From contig JANFAH010000078.1 of assembly GCA_024663395.1 (NCBI GenBank), forward strand, positions 1 to 64,000: 64,000 nt of DNA, in the 5' to 3' direction. A program made the translations under genes and the position numbers. Below the pieces are notes generated by a model that was given only the letters and a program-made list of their open reading frames with translations, searched no databases and was not told the origin of the DNA. Every line of letters starts with the position of its first letter. Position 1 is the first letter of the stretch. This DNA is from Pisolithus tinctorius. Its lineage: Eukaryota; Basidiomycota; Agaricomycetes; Boletales; Pisolithaceae. Shown here one piece after another: positions 22,218 to 34,281 of this stretch.

Positions 22218-25200
22218 TATGGTTGTTACGAAGGTTGAGGGAGGTGATGTGGAGACCGACTCGACTGAAGTAGCTGTTCGGGCGAGGACACATTCTATTG
22301 CCCCTTCACACGTGACCGGCAGAATCACGTGAAGGGGCACATTTTTAGAGCCGCGTAGAATGCAATTTGGTATTACAAAAAACTGGTCCAGCCCGGGTTG
22401 CATCAATGCATGCACCTCGATAGCCTTTACTGTAAAGAAGGATATAATGACGGGATGCTGCTTCCCCCGACATACTCGCAATACAACCTACCTGCGTAGC
22501 TTCTTGTAGCCGCAACTTTGCTCGGCCGTCAACGTTCCGATTGGTGTTATCAGAAGGCCCTGGCCTCGGCCCAAGCACTCTTCACGATGTCATTTCTCAA
22601 CCCCACCCCACCCCATCCCTGACCAGCAGGTCGTCAGTCAAGTGGTTGGCACTGACAGAACCTTGTCTCAGCATCACAGCACCAGCATTATTCCCTTGTT
22701 CGTCGCTGACGGAGCTGACGTGCAGGTTCCGGTGAAAAGGTACAGTGTACACATACCCGAAGCTGTGGAACCTGCTTGCAGGACACCCGATGCTAATCTG
22801 TGCACAACTCAATGTCCGTCGGTGCTGCCGCAATGTCAGAGTGCGCCGCCGTCCCCTCGCCGAACATCCAACTGTATAGTACTCGCCAACCAGCGAAATG
22901 TAGTATGTCTCAACATCAGATGCTAGTCGGGCTTTGGCCTTGCAGAAAACTGCTACATTACCGCGGACGCACCCCTGGACGTACCGATTCAATGCAGTGA
23001 AAGACAGCGCCCGTCTGAACGAGCAGATGCAAGAGAGGACTCCCAATGGCCGTACCTTTGTGGAAGCAGCGGTCAAAATGTCGTCTAGCTGCCTCACTCC
23101 CATACATTTTACTTTGACTTCTTTCGGCGTTGACATCTACCAGATCCTCTCAACCCCATCTATCTCCCAGCCGCGTCGGCAGTTGACAACTCCAAGGACA
23201 CTCGGCTCGATTCAAGAATACTTACAAAGAAAACAAAGACGATAGACGGCACTCCATGACAGAAACCGCACGCGACCAGCAGCTGAGCGAGTTTTCATAC
23301 GTACTCCGCAGTTGGCAGCTGACAGCTTCTGCCACGAAGCATGGGCCATCCGGCGGGACACCTACATGTAATCAACAAACATTATAACGATGCTTCCCCG
23401 AAGTATTGGGCATGCGAGCTGCAACCCCGAATTGGACATCTCCGGGGATGGTGTAACTCATTGCTCCACACCAAAAGGGGCACCAACAGCTACGCAACCG
23501 AATGGCGCTACCCGATCGGGTTTTGAGCTCCAGAAAGAAGCATGTAAGTTCATACAAACCGTTGCGCCTATCAAAGTGACTTACTCAATACATCTCATAT
23601 CTGGGCAACACGAGGCATGCCCTGTTGGTGACGTGAGTACCAAGTGCGTAAGTTCCTTTGTACTGAACAAAGTAACTAGTACAAAAGGTCAGCTGGACCG
23701 AGATTCCAATTCGGATGGGCAAACTACTTTTCGAAGGACCTCTGGCTGGATACATTCATCGATCACGGGTCTAAACTTCCAGAATGATCTTACCGAGCCA
23801 CCAAACCCGAACTCTTGATAGCTAGACAAAGTCTAGTGGTGTTGGAACGAGATAAAAAGGGATATTACTACGTCTCGGAGCGCGTAGTGAAAACGGAGGT
23901 GGAGCCTCTATTCACAAGCGTAGAGATGTACCCGCGACGCGTAAATTCTGACACTCGACTATCGATGTAAGCCGTACTTAGGTGATACAGCGGGTTTTGG
24001 TCGATTGAGTGTGTGTACCTATCCGGCGAATCATGGTCAACGAGGCTTCACTAAAGTTACTGCGCAACGCGTGGGTGGAAGAGACCATTCCTAAAGAGTG
24101 GGATGAGCCACCTCGTGATGGCGGGGTTCATCAGTGAATGGCTGCCGATCTGCAAAGACCAACTGTATCTAGGTCACGCAAGCTAGCTCACCTATTGAAA
24201 ATGGTGGCGGTAGGACGATCTCAAGCAGAGACAACCATTGAAGGCAAAGTGAGAGCGACCATGTCAGCAGATCAGAATCCCTCGAAAGTTCGTACCTTCA
24301 GCATTTCCGGCTCAAATTTCGTCTCCATACCTACGTATGTTCCAGCCACATGTTCAGTCCGGAAAACTGGTATTCAGGACATGATGCTACCTCATTCAAT
24401 TCGCCTTGCACGGGGATTAGTACACCTACCTTGCACAGAATGCGGCCGCATGGCCAGTCTGGTACACGTGAACAGATGAGGTAGGTTATGTCTAAGCGAT
24501 CAGGTGGACCTACCGAGGCCAGCTGCCCAAGCTAGACTAACTCAAGCAGGGAATACCCTGGAGTACCGCCGGAGTGGTAGCCTAAGCTAGGTTGATAAAG
24601 TCGAATGTAGGTGTCGATGACATTGACGACGCGTAAAGAGCGGAAAGAAACGAGTCGGTAGAAAACACGACTTGTCGAGATCAAAGAGTCTGCCACCCGC
24701 AGCGTGCCTCATCAATATTCGTCTCCCCAAGCGTTCCGCTTCTAACGCAGTGATGACGCACGTTGGACGGTGCTCAAGGGACTCGTGCACCAGAAAGATC
24801 CCAGATTTACTCACACCATGTCTAATAGTTTTTCCTGTCATCACTAGCAAATATTCGCACACCAGATATATATTCCAACTGAAAGGTGGGCTGCACGAGG
24901 CCGAGGGTATCTGGGGGATCAGGTACGGCAGCCCGGGACGGCACCCGTGGACACTAAAAAAGGCAGTCAATTGGTCATCCAGTGGTCATCCAGACAGAAT
25001 ACTTCAGCCAGATGATATGTTACTACGGTTGCGGGGGAATTCGAGCTCATCGGGAAGCCAGAAGTGAAGAAGGCTTCTTCGTCTTCATAAATCATACGCC
25101 GATCACAACGTAGGTGGCAGGCTTCTTTGGTGGGTGCATGAGAAAGGCAAGACATTTATACAAAGACCACGTCACGAATCGTAGATGCCAAACGCCACGG

Positions 25201-25473
25201 CAAGGGAGAAAGTACAATAAGACAGACAGGTAGGTGCAAGGGCGGAGAACATTATCGATGGGCGTGGTGGGTCCGTAAAGTAGCAGCGGGGGAAAGGAAG
25301 CATACAGATTCATATAGGCAAATTACAAGGTCAGACAGGGGCCCCATCCCTGCGAACCAAGGCCCCGGTGACCACCGGACACGTACCACGGAAAATATAC
25401 ATACGGAGAGATACGTACGAAAGCGACAGATCAACACACGTCAGGGATAGCTTTGTGGGGAAAGTTAGGGTCA
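22218..25473. other. 3.3-kb stretch with no recognised gene
   Basis: It contains the presumed promoter of the acyl-CoA synthetase gene and short open frames on both strands (the longest about 180 codons, 22,597-23,136 minus), none resembling a known family. There are no TE motifs and CpG is normal. Confidence 0.5.
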
Positions 25474-26947
25474 TCAAAAGGCACCGGGTTCGAACAGTGG
25501 GACAACCAAGTTGTCTCTGTTGGTGACATCGACACCGCGGAAGTATCCTATTTTCGCATCGGAAAATGTCAGCAAATGAAGCATGGCTTTCTACGCGGGT
25601 CTTACTTGGGCTTAGATAGTACCACAATACCGTGCCCTGCACGAAGTTCTCGAGCGCGTGCAAGTAACGAGCAAGTTCCTTGTCGACATCGGCCCCAAAC
25701 GATGGCAACTTGTTCTTCAGTTCAACGTAATCATTCACCCGCTGTGCCAACATTTCCGTAAGGACATCGATGGCCTCCTGTAAGCCAACCTTGCGTTCAT
25801 TCATTATGCAAAATACCAGATTTTGGTAATCGCCATCAGATTGCTCTTTCTGATGGAAATCCGTTGTCATCGGCAATATGGCCAAGATCCAGACCACACT
25901 TACATTAAAAGAACAGAGGTCCTGTAGAAGTGCGATCAGTCGGAACGCAACGAAGGATGAGGTGACGAGATACGAACATTCGGCCACGTCATGAGATCGT
26001 TAGTAGCGTCGGACATAGCATGAATAATGGGATTCTCAAAACTTCCTCTGGTAAGTCCAAGTCCAGAGAGTATTCGACCATAGCTACAAGTCAGGCCGGG
26101 TCAGCTGCAAAGGGGGAGACGAAGGGTCTGAATCCCACCTTCAACCATCGCCCCTCCGATGGTAGCCCGTCTCATGAGGATGAATTCGTCAACAGTGGGA
26201 ATGCGATCCTGTGATCGGTTTCGTGACTGCGTTACTTGTGAACTGCTCCATTCTTCCCAGGCACGGATGAATCTAAAATGATGTCTCAGATGTTAGGTTA
26301 GGTAAGAGGAATAGTTGAATGAATACCGTTTGTACGCGCCATGTGTAGACGTTTCGCGGAAGCGTTCAAGAAGACTGGCAAGGAGATAGATTACGTCATG
26401 GACACAACATAACACCCTGAGTACGCACTCATAAAACATAGCAGCATATGGATATTCGGGACGAGGAGCACCAGGCTCATCCACGACGCGAACAGAAATG
26501 TCGTGACCAGCTTTGACGTCATCGGGCCTTGATTGGAGGTCCCCTTCGTCAGACAGATCATCCGTCTGGGTGACGCTTGGTCAGTCATGGATGTAGCAAG
26601 GGGTCTTTAGCACGTACAGAGAAAGCCCAGAAGAAGAATTTGAGGCAGGTGACGAGGTGTTTCAGATCCGCATCAGGGAAACTTAGGGCAGCGAAGAGAT
26701 CAAATTTGCCGTAGTTGAGGAACTTAGACTTCTTTCTGTCATCGTACAAACCAATGCTGGAGGAAGAAAGGGTCACTTTCATGCAGGATGGGGAACTGCT
26801 AATTGAAACGACCGACCTGTTGAACCAAACCCGCGCTTCCCGGTCTGCCTCTGCCTGGTGAGGATTGACTCTGAGTTCACATACACGACCCGTAATGGCG
26901 GCAAGGTCCTGCAGACAGAATTGCGATGGAAGGGCAGAGGAGATCAT
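25474..26947 (-). CDS. Sesquiterpene synthase-like terpene cyclase
   Basis: It would cyclise a prenyl diphosphate (probably farnesyl) using Mg2+. ATG at 26947 gives MISSALPSQFCLQDLAAITG, then RVNPHQAEADREARVWFN and LYDDRKKSKFLNYGKFDLFA. The Asp-rich motif is DDLSDEGD (near 26,560), followed by RFRETSTHGAYKR and PTVDEFILMRRATIGG. The NSE motif is split by introns as ...SDATNDLMTWPN, then an 18-nt microexon DLCSFN, then KEQSDGD: N-D-x-x-S-x-x-K-E is complete. The C-terminus joins WYYLSP to RYFRGVDV and ends FEPGAF-stop at 25,474. All junctions are GT..AG. No P450 or other tailoring enzyme lies next to it in the window. The exact product cannot be predicted. Confidence 0.85.
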
Positions 26948-29900
26948 GGCGACTTTGAGACAAGGCAGAGGGGAACACAATAGTACAGCTCAGACTCGCT
27001 GAGAGGAGGGGATGCTTGGGTGACACTTGGCACGGAGGGGGAAGCACCCGGGACCTACTTATTCAAATCTGAACAGAGGGGATGTCGTATCCGAGGTAAT
27101 CCTGTAGAAAGAACGATTATTATAAAAGACATAAATTGGGGAAACGACGCCCACCAACTGATCGCGTACAAGGTAGTACCTTGAACATCATGACACATTA
27201 CACACGTGAGGGAAGACCAAGAACACCGCGTTTTTTTTCGTCCTAGTAGGCGAATATCGTTGTTATCTAGACAGCGACCAAAAAGTCATATCCTTACCTA
27301 GATGGCGGTGCGTCATGGCTTAAGATGGATCAATTAGCCAGATTGCGATCTGGAATCCAAACCATCCCATCATGGACTCGCAGGATCGACGATTGCTTCC
27401 ATGTGAATCTTGATCAGTGCGAAGTTCCGGAGCGGCGTCCTCTTCCAAAATGGATGTGAGCTTGTTTCACTTGCCCATTGAGAGGCTCGAGGACATAGTA
27501 ACACACGGTGTCTAGAAAATTTCGCAATAACATGTTTCCGGGTAAAGAGAAGTTCGCTGGGATGAGCACCCGACACGGCCGCGGGTTGAGCGGTCGCAAC
27601 CTCGGCGAACACGAGGCTGTAACGTGCTGTCAACGTGATGGCCTAACCGACCATTGGCGAGGGATTCTTCGCAATAATCCAAGCCGTGATGGACCGAAAA
27701 GACGGTGGATGGGCGCGGTTGCATGGATATGAGTACGCATCAGATCTTCGACCGTATGAGCTGTGCGTGGCGTCAGTCGGTATGTATTTCCGCCGCCTTC
27801 TGCAAAAATGGACGGCTTTTCCAGGTAAAAGAAGTCCGCATCAAGGCTTATTTGCGAAATCTTGACATGTCTGCACCGGTGCACAACACGCTTTGTTTGT
27901 TCGTCAAAACATTCGTTCCGCCGGGACCCAAACTACGTACACAACTTTCGCGGACATCCATCGATTGCCACACAGATTGACAGTATTTCTCCTAATAGCT
28001 GTCTCGCGTATACATACTATATATTATCTAGGGTCCTCGCACAGGGCAGCGTGGTTAAACTGAGCTGTCATTGCCGCAGGGACTCTGACTGACGATTTAG
28101 CTATACAAGGTTAATTTTCTCCAGACACTCGTTGAACGTGTATGCCTGTACTTAATACTATTCCTCGACTTACTCCATTCGTCTTTGTGCCCTGCCCGTC
28201 TGCCCTGTCTCGCTTAGGTGTCATTGATTGAGCCAGCAACCACTTACCGTTCGTATACCCATCTGCCCAATTTCCCAGTGCCTTTTGGAGGTCGTTGAGG
28301 TGGAAACTACCTTGCTGCCTCAAAGACTACAAGAATCTACCGGTAACATTCAAAAAAAAAAACCTGGCACTGTTCTTCTCATCCACGTTGCCCCATGGGG
28401 AGCAAAGGCAAATGTTCCTCTGCACCGCCCTTCAAAACAGTCAGTGACACCTTACTCATTGGTAGCGGGTCAGGTCATGGGAATATTTACGGTTCGGGAA
28501 ACTCTCTGCCGCAAGATGGTCTACCATCATGTCATCCTGTGGGTCTCTCTAGTCTCATTAATTGATCTTCTACCCTCACGGCATACGCACACCCGTGGCC
28601 ACGGTTCTGTGACATTTGTAGGCGACCTTGATGAACAAGTGTCCTGATATCATTGCGATAGTGATCGTGTACTCGCATAAAGCGGGTTGTATCACGCGTT
28701 CTCCTGGGAAATCCATGTGCAGTGTCACAGCTGATCAAGTGCCACTGATCGGCGCCGCAGTACCTGTGCGGCAAACATACAAAAGCAAGTACCGGAATTA
28801 TAATGGCACAAATAATGGTAGAGTTGTCATTTGAACTTGGATTCTCAACTCGTCACAATGGACTTTCCACGGCAAACACCGCAGGCAGCACTCGAAGTAA
28901 AACACAACACGACACATCTCTTTCCCCCTCCTGGCATAGCAGGTGTGCGTAGAATTCTTCTTCCGATAGTACACTTGCGCGCGGCGGAAATTAATCCCGC
29001 GAGGTCGTTCCAAACGCAGGAACCGTGGCGGTGATCATGTCATTCGTCATTTTGCACGCGCTTATACCTTCTACCTTTGGTTGGCATGAGATACATTTTT
29101 CGAGACTTTGGGAATAGCTTTCAGAAGATGCACACCATCAAGATCACGTTTCATGTCGTTTATAGGGGGTTAGTGCTGTCTAGAAATCCCAGAAGTGATA
29201 CTTGCGATGCAGTTCGTCCCACTCGTCCATAATTTGCACGGGAAATATTCACAGGAAACGCACCATCTGTCAGAAAGGACGCCAGTGTCTCGCCAGTGGC
29301 ACGTAGACAGGACTGGATTCGCCCCCCCTCCGTCATGAAGCATACTCGCGATGAAGCCATTACGAATGCGGGTATGCACGCAATGTGACAACTGAGGCCA
29401 TCTCGTCAGAGCTACCCTCCTGCTGCGGCGCCGTTCGGAACGTCCCTGGCGACGCGAAGTAGTCTTCCAGACCATTCTTTTTCCGTACGAAACAGGGGAG
29501 CTAACACTAGTAGGTAGCCAACCGGCGTAATTGGCGCAAGTCTGGGTTACCGGGTGAACCGTTAGACTTAAATCGTTGAGGCGCTGCATACCTAGTCTCC
29601 CGGTTTCACTTGTTTGCCATACGGTTTGACTTGTCGCGATCTGCCCGCCGTAGAAATTCCTCCGAGTTAAATGGATAAATCGGAGCTCCACTTACATACC
29701 TGGATAGTACGCTGAAGAGGTTGGTAACCCTTCAGTCTGTTTCGAAAAGTAAAATATGTATGCTTCCGAACTTAATACCGTCTGATGGATCAGTCACACA
29801 TTATACCATGAACGAGCTTCGTGCCGGTATTCGGTAATTCACCTCCGAGCGCAGTGCTATTATCCAGTATGAGCAATACGATCAGTTCTAAAGTCAAGAT

Positions 29901-31189
29901 CTCAGGCCCTTCCAGTGCCCTCCAATGCTCAATAGTTTCCTACCAAGTGACCATGACCAGAACCGGAGAACATGGAGTCCAGTAAACGCCTTCAATTCGC
30001 CGGATTCAGATTATGAGACTGTCCATCTGATCGACAGTATTGACACTACAGAGGTTAAGCAGAAGCCATATGTGCATCCGGAATCTATGGCTCAGCGGTC
30101 TGGTGGTACCACATATGGTGTTACATAAATTCTAGTTGATAAGATAAAGATGACGACTTCACACGTTAGTGGCTGATACGCTCGATGTGGCTACCCTTTA
30201 TTGCACGAAAAGGCAAGGACTAACGGGGTTAGGCTGAGGGCAAGTCCGATGGGTCGTTCTCTGCGACCTGTCAAGACCAAAACCTAAAGATTAGCGAACC
30301 TGATTAGTTCAAGTTGGCTTGAAGTCCTGTACCGACCACTTAGGTCAGGTGCTCTAAGTCACCAACAACACGGATAGACTCCAACTACCTACTGATTCTG
30401 AGCCTAACGCAAGTATTCAACCTGACATAACTTTATTTATTCCCCTGTTGTCCTTGGTTCGCGGGCCGCAGACCAGCAGAGCCTGTTACCGGTCATCAAC
30501 GCTCGAAATGAAAGGCATGACAGATCCGGTCAAAGAGGTTGTGCGGGCTAGAATAATTGCCGGACCGCAAGGAACGTTCCGCTAAATGCTGTGGATGAAA
30601 CCATGGTTTCTACTTCAAGTCCAAAGTTACATACCAAACTGCTTTCTGTCAATTCCAGGTGCCATCCTTGCACCGCCGGCGGGCCACTGGATGACACTTA
30701 GCTATCACATCAGCGAGCGGGGAGGCCAGCGCGGAAGTGCATCCGTTGGCACCCTGAGCACGGTTCACAGATACTTTTCTAGGCCATAGTACGGTGTACC
30801 AGGATATATTACCGAATTAAACGCAATATCACAGGCATAGAAATCGTTCACAGTTCCATGTGTACAGGGCCGGCGTTATGATAAACCAACACTGTGATGA
30901 CTAAAGGATGGTCAATGCATAACTTACTCGGCTGCCTGGAAGAGCACGCGCAACGAGCCTGACGAAGCTTCTTATGACCAAATATGAACGAGTGAGCGTA
31001 CCAACGGATCCACTGAGCATGGTCCCGCTCTCTCACAGCAACTTCCGGTGGGAACCTTGTACTTCGTACGACTAAGTAGACCTCGTGTTTGTTGCTCAAC
31101 CGAGCACATGCAGGTCGGTGAATCGGAGGTTCTGATCATAAAATGTACACGAGTACACAAGGCGTGTCTGTACGCTTTTGTATGCAGAA
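26948..31189. other. 4.2-kb stretch with no recognised gene
   Basis: Only short unrelated open frames in all six frames; no domain motif, no TE coding sequence and no clear repeat was seen. CpG content is normal. It separates the terpene synthase from the superoxide dismutase gene. Confidence 0.5.
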
Positions 31190-32217
31190 TTACTTCGTGG
31201 CCTCCAAGAACCTGCATTCCGCCTCCTTGAAGTTGATGACATTCCAAATGGCGTTGAGATACTGTCAACTTAATTGAGAATCTAGAGCGTAACAACGTAA
31301 CATAATCAACTTACGTCCACCTTCACATTGTAATACTGCCCATGCAAACCTATTCAGACGATATCCGACGGGCCGAGCTAGAATGCTCACCTGGAGATAG
31401 AATGCCTACAAAGAAATTTCAGCGTGCTTCTAGAATTAGATATGTTATACACACATGTTCCCAGATGTCAACACCGATGATCGGAGTTAGCGCTGCGAAC
31501 GGAACGTGAGCCGTGATATGCAGTCTATGACTAAGCCCCATACACATGAGAGGGTCCTGGTTAGCCGTCGTTGCAATCTCGAGCTTTTGCGTGTCCCGAT
31601 TATAGCCCTGTCATAGAGTTGAGATGGCGGCATCGCAGAATAGCCTGACATGATACCTACAAGCCATCCCCAACCACTGCCTTGTATCCCGGCAGTAGCA
31701 GCGTTGAATCTTTTTTTGAACCCGTCCACAGATCCGAAGTCGCGCTCCAAAGCGTCTTTTAAGGGCCCTTCAAACAACTTACCACCGTTCTCGTTGACGG
31801 GGGAAAGATTTTTCCAGAAGAGTGAGTGGTTAATGTGGCCTGTATCATTGCTTGTCAGTGGTGCTCCTTCGATATCATTGTCTTACTCACCGCCACCGTT
31901 AAACTTGAGAGCAGACTGTAAAGCGATTTTCTCCGTCACCGACTTCGACTTAGCGTACGCTTCTTCAGCAGCGTTCAATCCATTGACGTATGTCTGGTGA
32001 TGTTTCGTGTGGTGCAGCTTCATAATCTGCTCGGAAATATGGGGCTCGAGGGCCTAGGATGTCCATTTCACTAAGCTGGGTGTCTTAGCGTCCGACAGTA
32101 CCCGACACCACTCACGTTGTAGGCATAAGGCAGCTCGGGAAGGGTATGCAAAGAAGCATTACGAGCCACAAACATGCGGGTCAGCGAAGGTCTCAAAGCA
32201 TTCCTGATGTACAACAT
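31190..32217 (-). CDS. SOD2: Mitochondrial Mn/Fe superoxide dismutase
   Basis: It converts superoxide to H2O2 and O2 in the mitochondrial matrix. ATG at 32217 starts a basic presequence ([20 protein letters not shown]), then [12 protein letters not shown]. After an intron come [20 protein letters not shown] (with the first metal His), [13 protein letters not shown] (second His), [20 protein letters not shown] and GSGWGWLV. Small exons follow: [29 protein letters not shown] (metal Asp and His), [12 protein letters not shown], and [18 protein letters not shown], ending ATK-stop at 31,190. At least seven exons, and all family blocks are present in order. No frameshift was needed, so this gene looks intact. 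Confidence 0.92.
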
Positions 32218-34281
32218 CGTGATGGTTCCAGTGAGAGCACTACTCCAGCCTGCCAACTGAGGAGGTCGTCGTCGAACGGCCGCTCCCACTGCGTCATAAC
32301 TCCCACACATGCGGGTCACGTGACCATTCAAATAGTCGATATTGAAGTCAAATCCAAGCACTCAAGTAGTACTCCTCCCACAAGGATGAAAGAAAGAGTA
32401 AGGGGTTTCAATGATACCCCTCGTGCTAGCGAGAGTTCCAGGTGCTTTTGCAGCGCCACTGTGCTACCAACTGCTACCAATCAGGTATTATTTGCACTGG
32501 ATGTTTAGTTTCCCGGTTGAAGGTAGCCTCACCATCAGTGACCATGGTGCAAATTCATGAAATATATATTTCTTGCAATTTGCATCACTCTCCGGGGACG
32601 TCGGGGCAGATTGCGAACCATTGCGTGGTATGTATGTACGAGGGGGTAAACGGATATCCACAACTGCGTGCGCAGTGTGGGTAGGGGTAGGATCTTCAAA
32701 TCTTCAGATTTGACGTCGTGAGTATGCCAGTAACATCACCCATTCACCTCCCCACCGCACGACGGCGCAACCTCCGGAATTGAGGTTGCCATGTAGACAC
32801 AGAACACACTCACACTGCTAAACGTGTTCCTTCCCGAGGGCCGAGGAGGACTTGTGCACCACCGTCGGTGTGAAGCAACCCATCCGCGGTTAACGCGGTA
32901 GGGCGCATGGACACGATAACATCTTGTGAAGAATCGCCGCTCGGACAAATTCGATTGGAATGTGGAGAAGGCTTCTTTGAAATCTCGACGGTAACATGTA
33001 CTCTAAGTTGGAGTGTTGCGCACCCAAGCCGAGGGATTCGATCGTGTGTAAGCGCCCTCTTGGTTGTCAGTGCAAGTCTCAAGGGAAAACACCTTACCAT
33101 ATTCTCCGATCGGAGACATCGGCCTGGGAACGAGACCGACTTACCATGTAATCCATGAAAGGAGGAAGTACACGGATGGTTTGTTGACCGACATCATTCG
33201 ACGCATTGCACCTTTGTCAGCCTGTAAGGGATACGGACTAGCAGATATGAGGACCACATCGGTTATATGATATGATGCTAAAACAGACCAAGTGAACTCC
33301 TTAGCCAGATCCCGTCCGCAGTCGCAGCCACAGCCGTCTATCGCGCCGATCAACAGATGGATTCCCACCCTATCGTGGTTCGTGATGATGTCGAAGTCAA
33401 CATCCTGCCTGCCTCTTGCCCGCCGCCACCGCCGCCACCCGCCGCATCAATACACCATATCGGTGGATATACGCACCTTATCAGAACCCCATATTCGAGG
33501 CATGGGATGAAATGCCATCCGGAATCATATGCATATACATCAGGCACCTAGGGTCGGCAATGAATCGAAAGGACCCGCCTGCCAATGGCTCAATGGGGAG
33601 AGGGTTAGCAGTGCTATCCTTACGATAAGCAGTCTTGCTATGCGGCAATAACTTACCACCTCAATATGTGCGTGAGTGATTGGCGCGCACGGTGCGGTTC
33701 CTTCCCACTCTATCATGATTGATGTCGAAGCTAACCCAAAGCCGGGAGACTGGACCGCACCGTAACGTTTATTAGTGAGCGCGCGCGCTGCATTGCCACT
33801 GCGCGGGTCCGAGCCTGTATCTTAGTTTGACTCTGGTGAGTCAAGATTCAAAAAGTAATAAGAGTGCACGTGTGAGTCTGGATACGTCAAGCTCTGAAGG
33901 GCGCTGAATTGTGCCAAAGCGCCGAAGATTTGATTTAGTATTTTTGATCGAGTTTCTCTCACAAAGCGCCATCATTTGATAGTACACGTTTTTGTCATTT
34001 ACCATGTATCTATCTTTCTGGAAATTAGTGACAGCATCATGTACATGTGCATGATCCACAGTGGACGACAGGGGAAAGGAAAAAAAAAAAGAAGAGCAGA
34101 CAAACGATGGAGTTGCGAAAGACGAAAGAACTTTCAAACTAGAAAGCATCAAAAGGTGAGAGCAAAGAACGAAACACATACATAAGTCAAAAGAACACCA
34201 AAAAAAAAGTAATAATGATTAGGCAGCGAATCGATTGAAACGTCCACGAGGAAAAAGAGAGTGCAAAATGACATCAAACAT
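32218..34281. other. 2-kb stretch; possible unrecognised minus-strand exons
   Basis: No family recognised. The minus strand has a run of open blocks that could be exons: about 33,500-33,680 (APITHAHIEV; FRFIADPRCLMYMHMIPDGI), about 33,150-33,400 (DFDIITNHDRVGIHLLIGAI) and 32,810-33,100 (LRVHVTVEISKKPSPHSNRI). Plausible splice signals lie between them, but I could not build a complete model. The rest, including 33,700-34,250, appears non-coding and may include the 3' UTR of the next gene. Confidence 0.3.

Noticed and set aside
22597..23136. A 179-codon minus-strand frame upstream of the acyl-CoA synthetase gene
   Set aside because: Its composition is not protein-like in blocks, it has no recognised family, and it lies in the expected promoter and upstream region.
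25480..25500. GGGTTCGAAC as a tRNA T-arm
   Set aside because: It lies inside the last exon of the terpene synthase, and no cloverleaf or acceptor stem can be drawn around it.
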